From: CALMJB01 sp963977945
GTDB taxonomy: Bacteria > Actinomycetota > Actinomycetes > Nanopelagicales > Nanopelagicaceae
Direction of reading: 5' to 3'
Length of the DNA: 13,722 nucleotides
NCBI GenBank assembly: GCA_963977945.1
Contig: CAXBQO010000020.1
Span: 1-13,722, forward strand
Positions within the stretch are counted from its first letter, which is position 1. Every line of letters begins with the position of its first letter. Shown piece after piece: positions 13,414-13,722 of this stretch. The position numbers and the translations under genes are program-made. The notes beneath the pieces were generated by a model. It ran no database searches. It was not told the DNA's origin and saw nothing but the letters and a program-made list of their open reading frames with translations.

Positions 13414-13646
13414 TTCCGGCTTCTCCTTCTATAACTTGTTGGCATCACATGAATTACTATCAAATGTTCGCCGGCTTCGATAGCAACTATTTCAAGTTCT
13501 AACCCACGATCATCTTTTGCAATCCAAAAAATCTGCACTTGCTCATCTTTTTGAAAATATTGTGGTTCATAATTTTCAATTACAAAGAGAACATGTCGCT
13601 TTCCAATTCGATGTTTTCTAGCTGATTTAGTAAATCTAACTTTCAA
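13410..13646 (-). CDS. Probable small toxin of a type II toxin-antitoxin pair (78 aa)
   Basis: A small, basic protein with no known name; I class it by context. The segment SARKHRIGKRHVLFVIEN (8-25) and the end LEIVAIEAGEHLIVIHVMP... YRRRSRK suggest a small alpha/beta fold as in BrnT- or RelE-like RNA-cleaving toxins, and similar 80-residue proteins are found next to ribbon-helix-helix antitoxins in actinobacteria. An RNase activity is inference; His12, His18 and His66 and several arginines could serve. The only possible start in its frame is TTG at 13646, without a good Shine-Dalgarno. The gene comes first in the operon, as in brnTA and higBA. Toxin and antitoxin genes share ATGA. Confidence 0.65.
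   Translation of the reverse strand: MKVRFTKSARKHRIGKRHVLFVIENYEPQYFQKDEQVQIFWIAKDDRGLELEIVAIEAGEHLIVIHVMPTSYRRRSRK
13423..13428 (-). promoter_or_regulatory. Strong ribosome binding site of antitoxin gene
   Basis: AAGGAG on the minus strand, nine bases before the ATG at 13413 and inside the toxin's reading frame. It contrasts with the TTG start and weak site of the toxin and would tilt output toward the antitoxin. Confidence 0.7.
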
Positions 13647-13672
13647 CTTAAATCCATTGAACTTTTATTAAA

Positions 13673-13687
13673 TTGTGTGGTACACAA
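13673..13687. promoter_or_regulatory. Palindromic operator candidate of the toxin-antitoxin operon
   Basis: TTGTGT, a three-base centre GGT, then ACACAA: perfect six-base arms in 15 bp. It touches the downstream side of the -10 box, so a bound repressor would block transcription start. A ribbon-helix-helix antitoxin dimer typically binds such short dyads. Confidence 0.5.
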
Positions 13688-13715
13688 ATATACCAACATA
13701 GATATGACTTGTAAA
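13687..13715 (-). promoter_or_regulatory. Toxin-antitoxin operon promoter, near consensus
   Basis: On the minus strand, -35 TTTACA (13710-13715; 5/6) and -10 TATATT (13687-13692; 5/6) with the ideal 17-base spacing. The predicted start, near 13680, falls within the palindrome, giving a leader of about 34 bases before the TTG of the toxin gene. Confidence 0.65.
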
Positions 13716-13722
13716 GTTTTAA

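Noticed and set aside
13679..13694. GGTA / TACC arms near the toxin-antitoxin promoter as a second operator
   Set aside because: Only four-base arms overlapping the better 15-bp dyad; not distinguishable from chance.
1..13722. Frequent GCAATTG/CAATTG words as a dispersed repeat
   Set aside because: They fall in coding frames as Ala-Ile, Gln-Leu and similar codons of an AT-rich genome; no fixed spacing or longer shared unit.
1..13722. Mobile element, CRISPR array, tRNA or prophage signs
   Set aside because: No transposase or integrase motifs, no regularly spaced repeats, no tRNA-like cloverleaf noticed, and base composition is even across the window.

Overview
The window reads as a compact, AT-rich chromosome segment of a free-living actinobacterium. 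The evidence is a set of actinobacterial families in one place: DUF2530, a CspB-type cold-shock protein with a C-terminal extension, DUF3027, DUF3263, a ChoD-like GMC oxidoreductase and a mycothiol-type arsenate reductase. Low GC, very short gaps, convergent genes whose stop codons overlap, and start codons placed right behind -10 boxes suggest a streamlined genome. A freshwater Nanopelagicales (acI-like) organism would fit, but that placement is inference. No rRNA, tRNA, IS element, CRISPR array or prophage was seen, and no gap without a gene exceeds about 265 bases.

Layout. (1) 1-4533, an actinobacterial housekeeping block. An MFS exporter (minus, running off the left edge) diverges from a 58-residue DUF2530 membrane protein (plus). 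Next come a CspB-like protein, a DUF3027 protein, groEL and a DUF3263 protein, all on minus. DUF3027 begins on the base after the groEL stop codon, in the same frame. A perfect 18-bp palindrome followed by a T-run separates DUF3027 from cspB. (2) 4578-7468, a two-gene minus operon: an SDR-DUF2867 protein followed by a PLP-dependent group II decarboxylase. (3) 7524-9580, on plus: a type II NADH dehydrogenase and an alpha/beta hydrolase. (4) 9577-12262, on minus: an SbtA-family bicarbonate transporter gene followed by a ChoD-like GMC oxidoreductase, started by a strong promoter back to back with that of a small PGPGW-family membrane protein (plus). (5) 12635-13048, minus: a thioredoxin-fold-independent, LMW-PTP-type arsenate reductase. 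(6) 13111-13722, minus: a probable toxin-antitoxin module with its own near-consensus promoter and a palindromic operator candidate at the transcription start.

How the genes fit together. Most of the window is ordinary core metabolism and stress biology: protein folding, cold shock or RNA binding, respiration, inorganic carbon uptake and arsenate detoxification. The least described parts are the toxin-antitoxin pair with its small unclassified toxin, the shared -35 region at 12291-12297 driving two leaderless genes, an SbtA transporter with no SbtB beside it, and the groEL/DUF3027 junction. Six starts (MFS, DUF2530, DUF3263, SDR, sbtA, PGPGW) have a TANNNT box ending 6 or 7 bases before the start codon, which predicts leaderless mRNAs.
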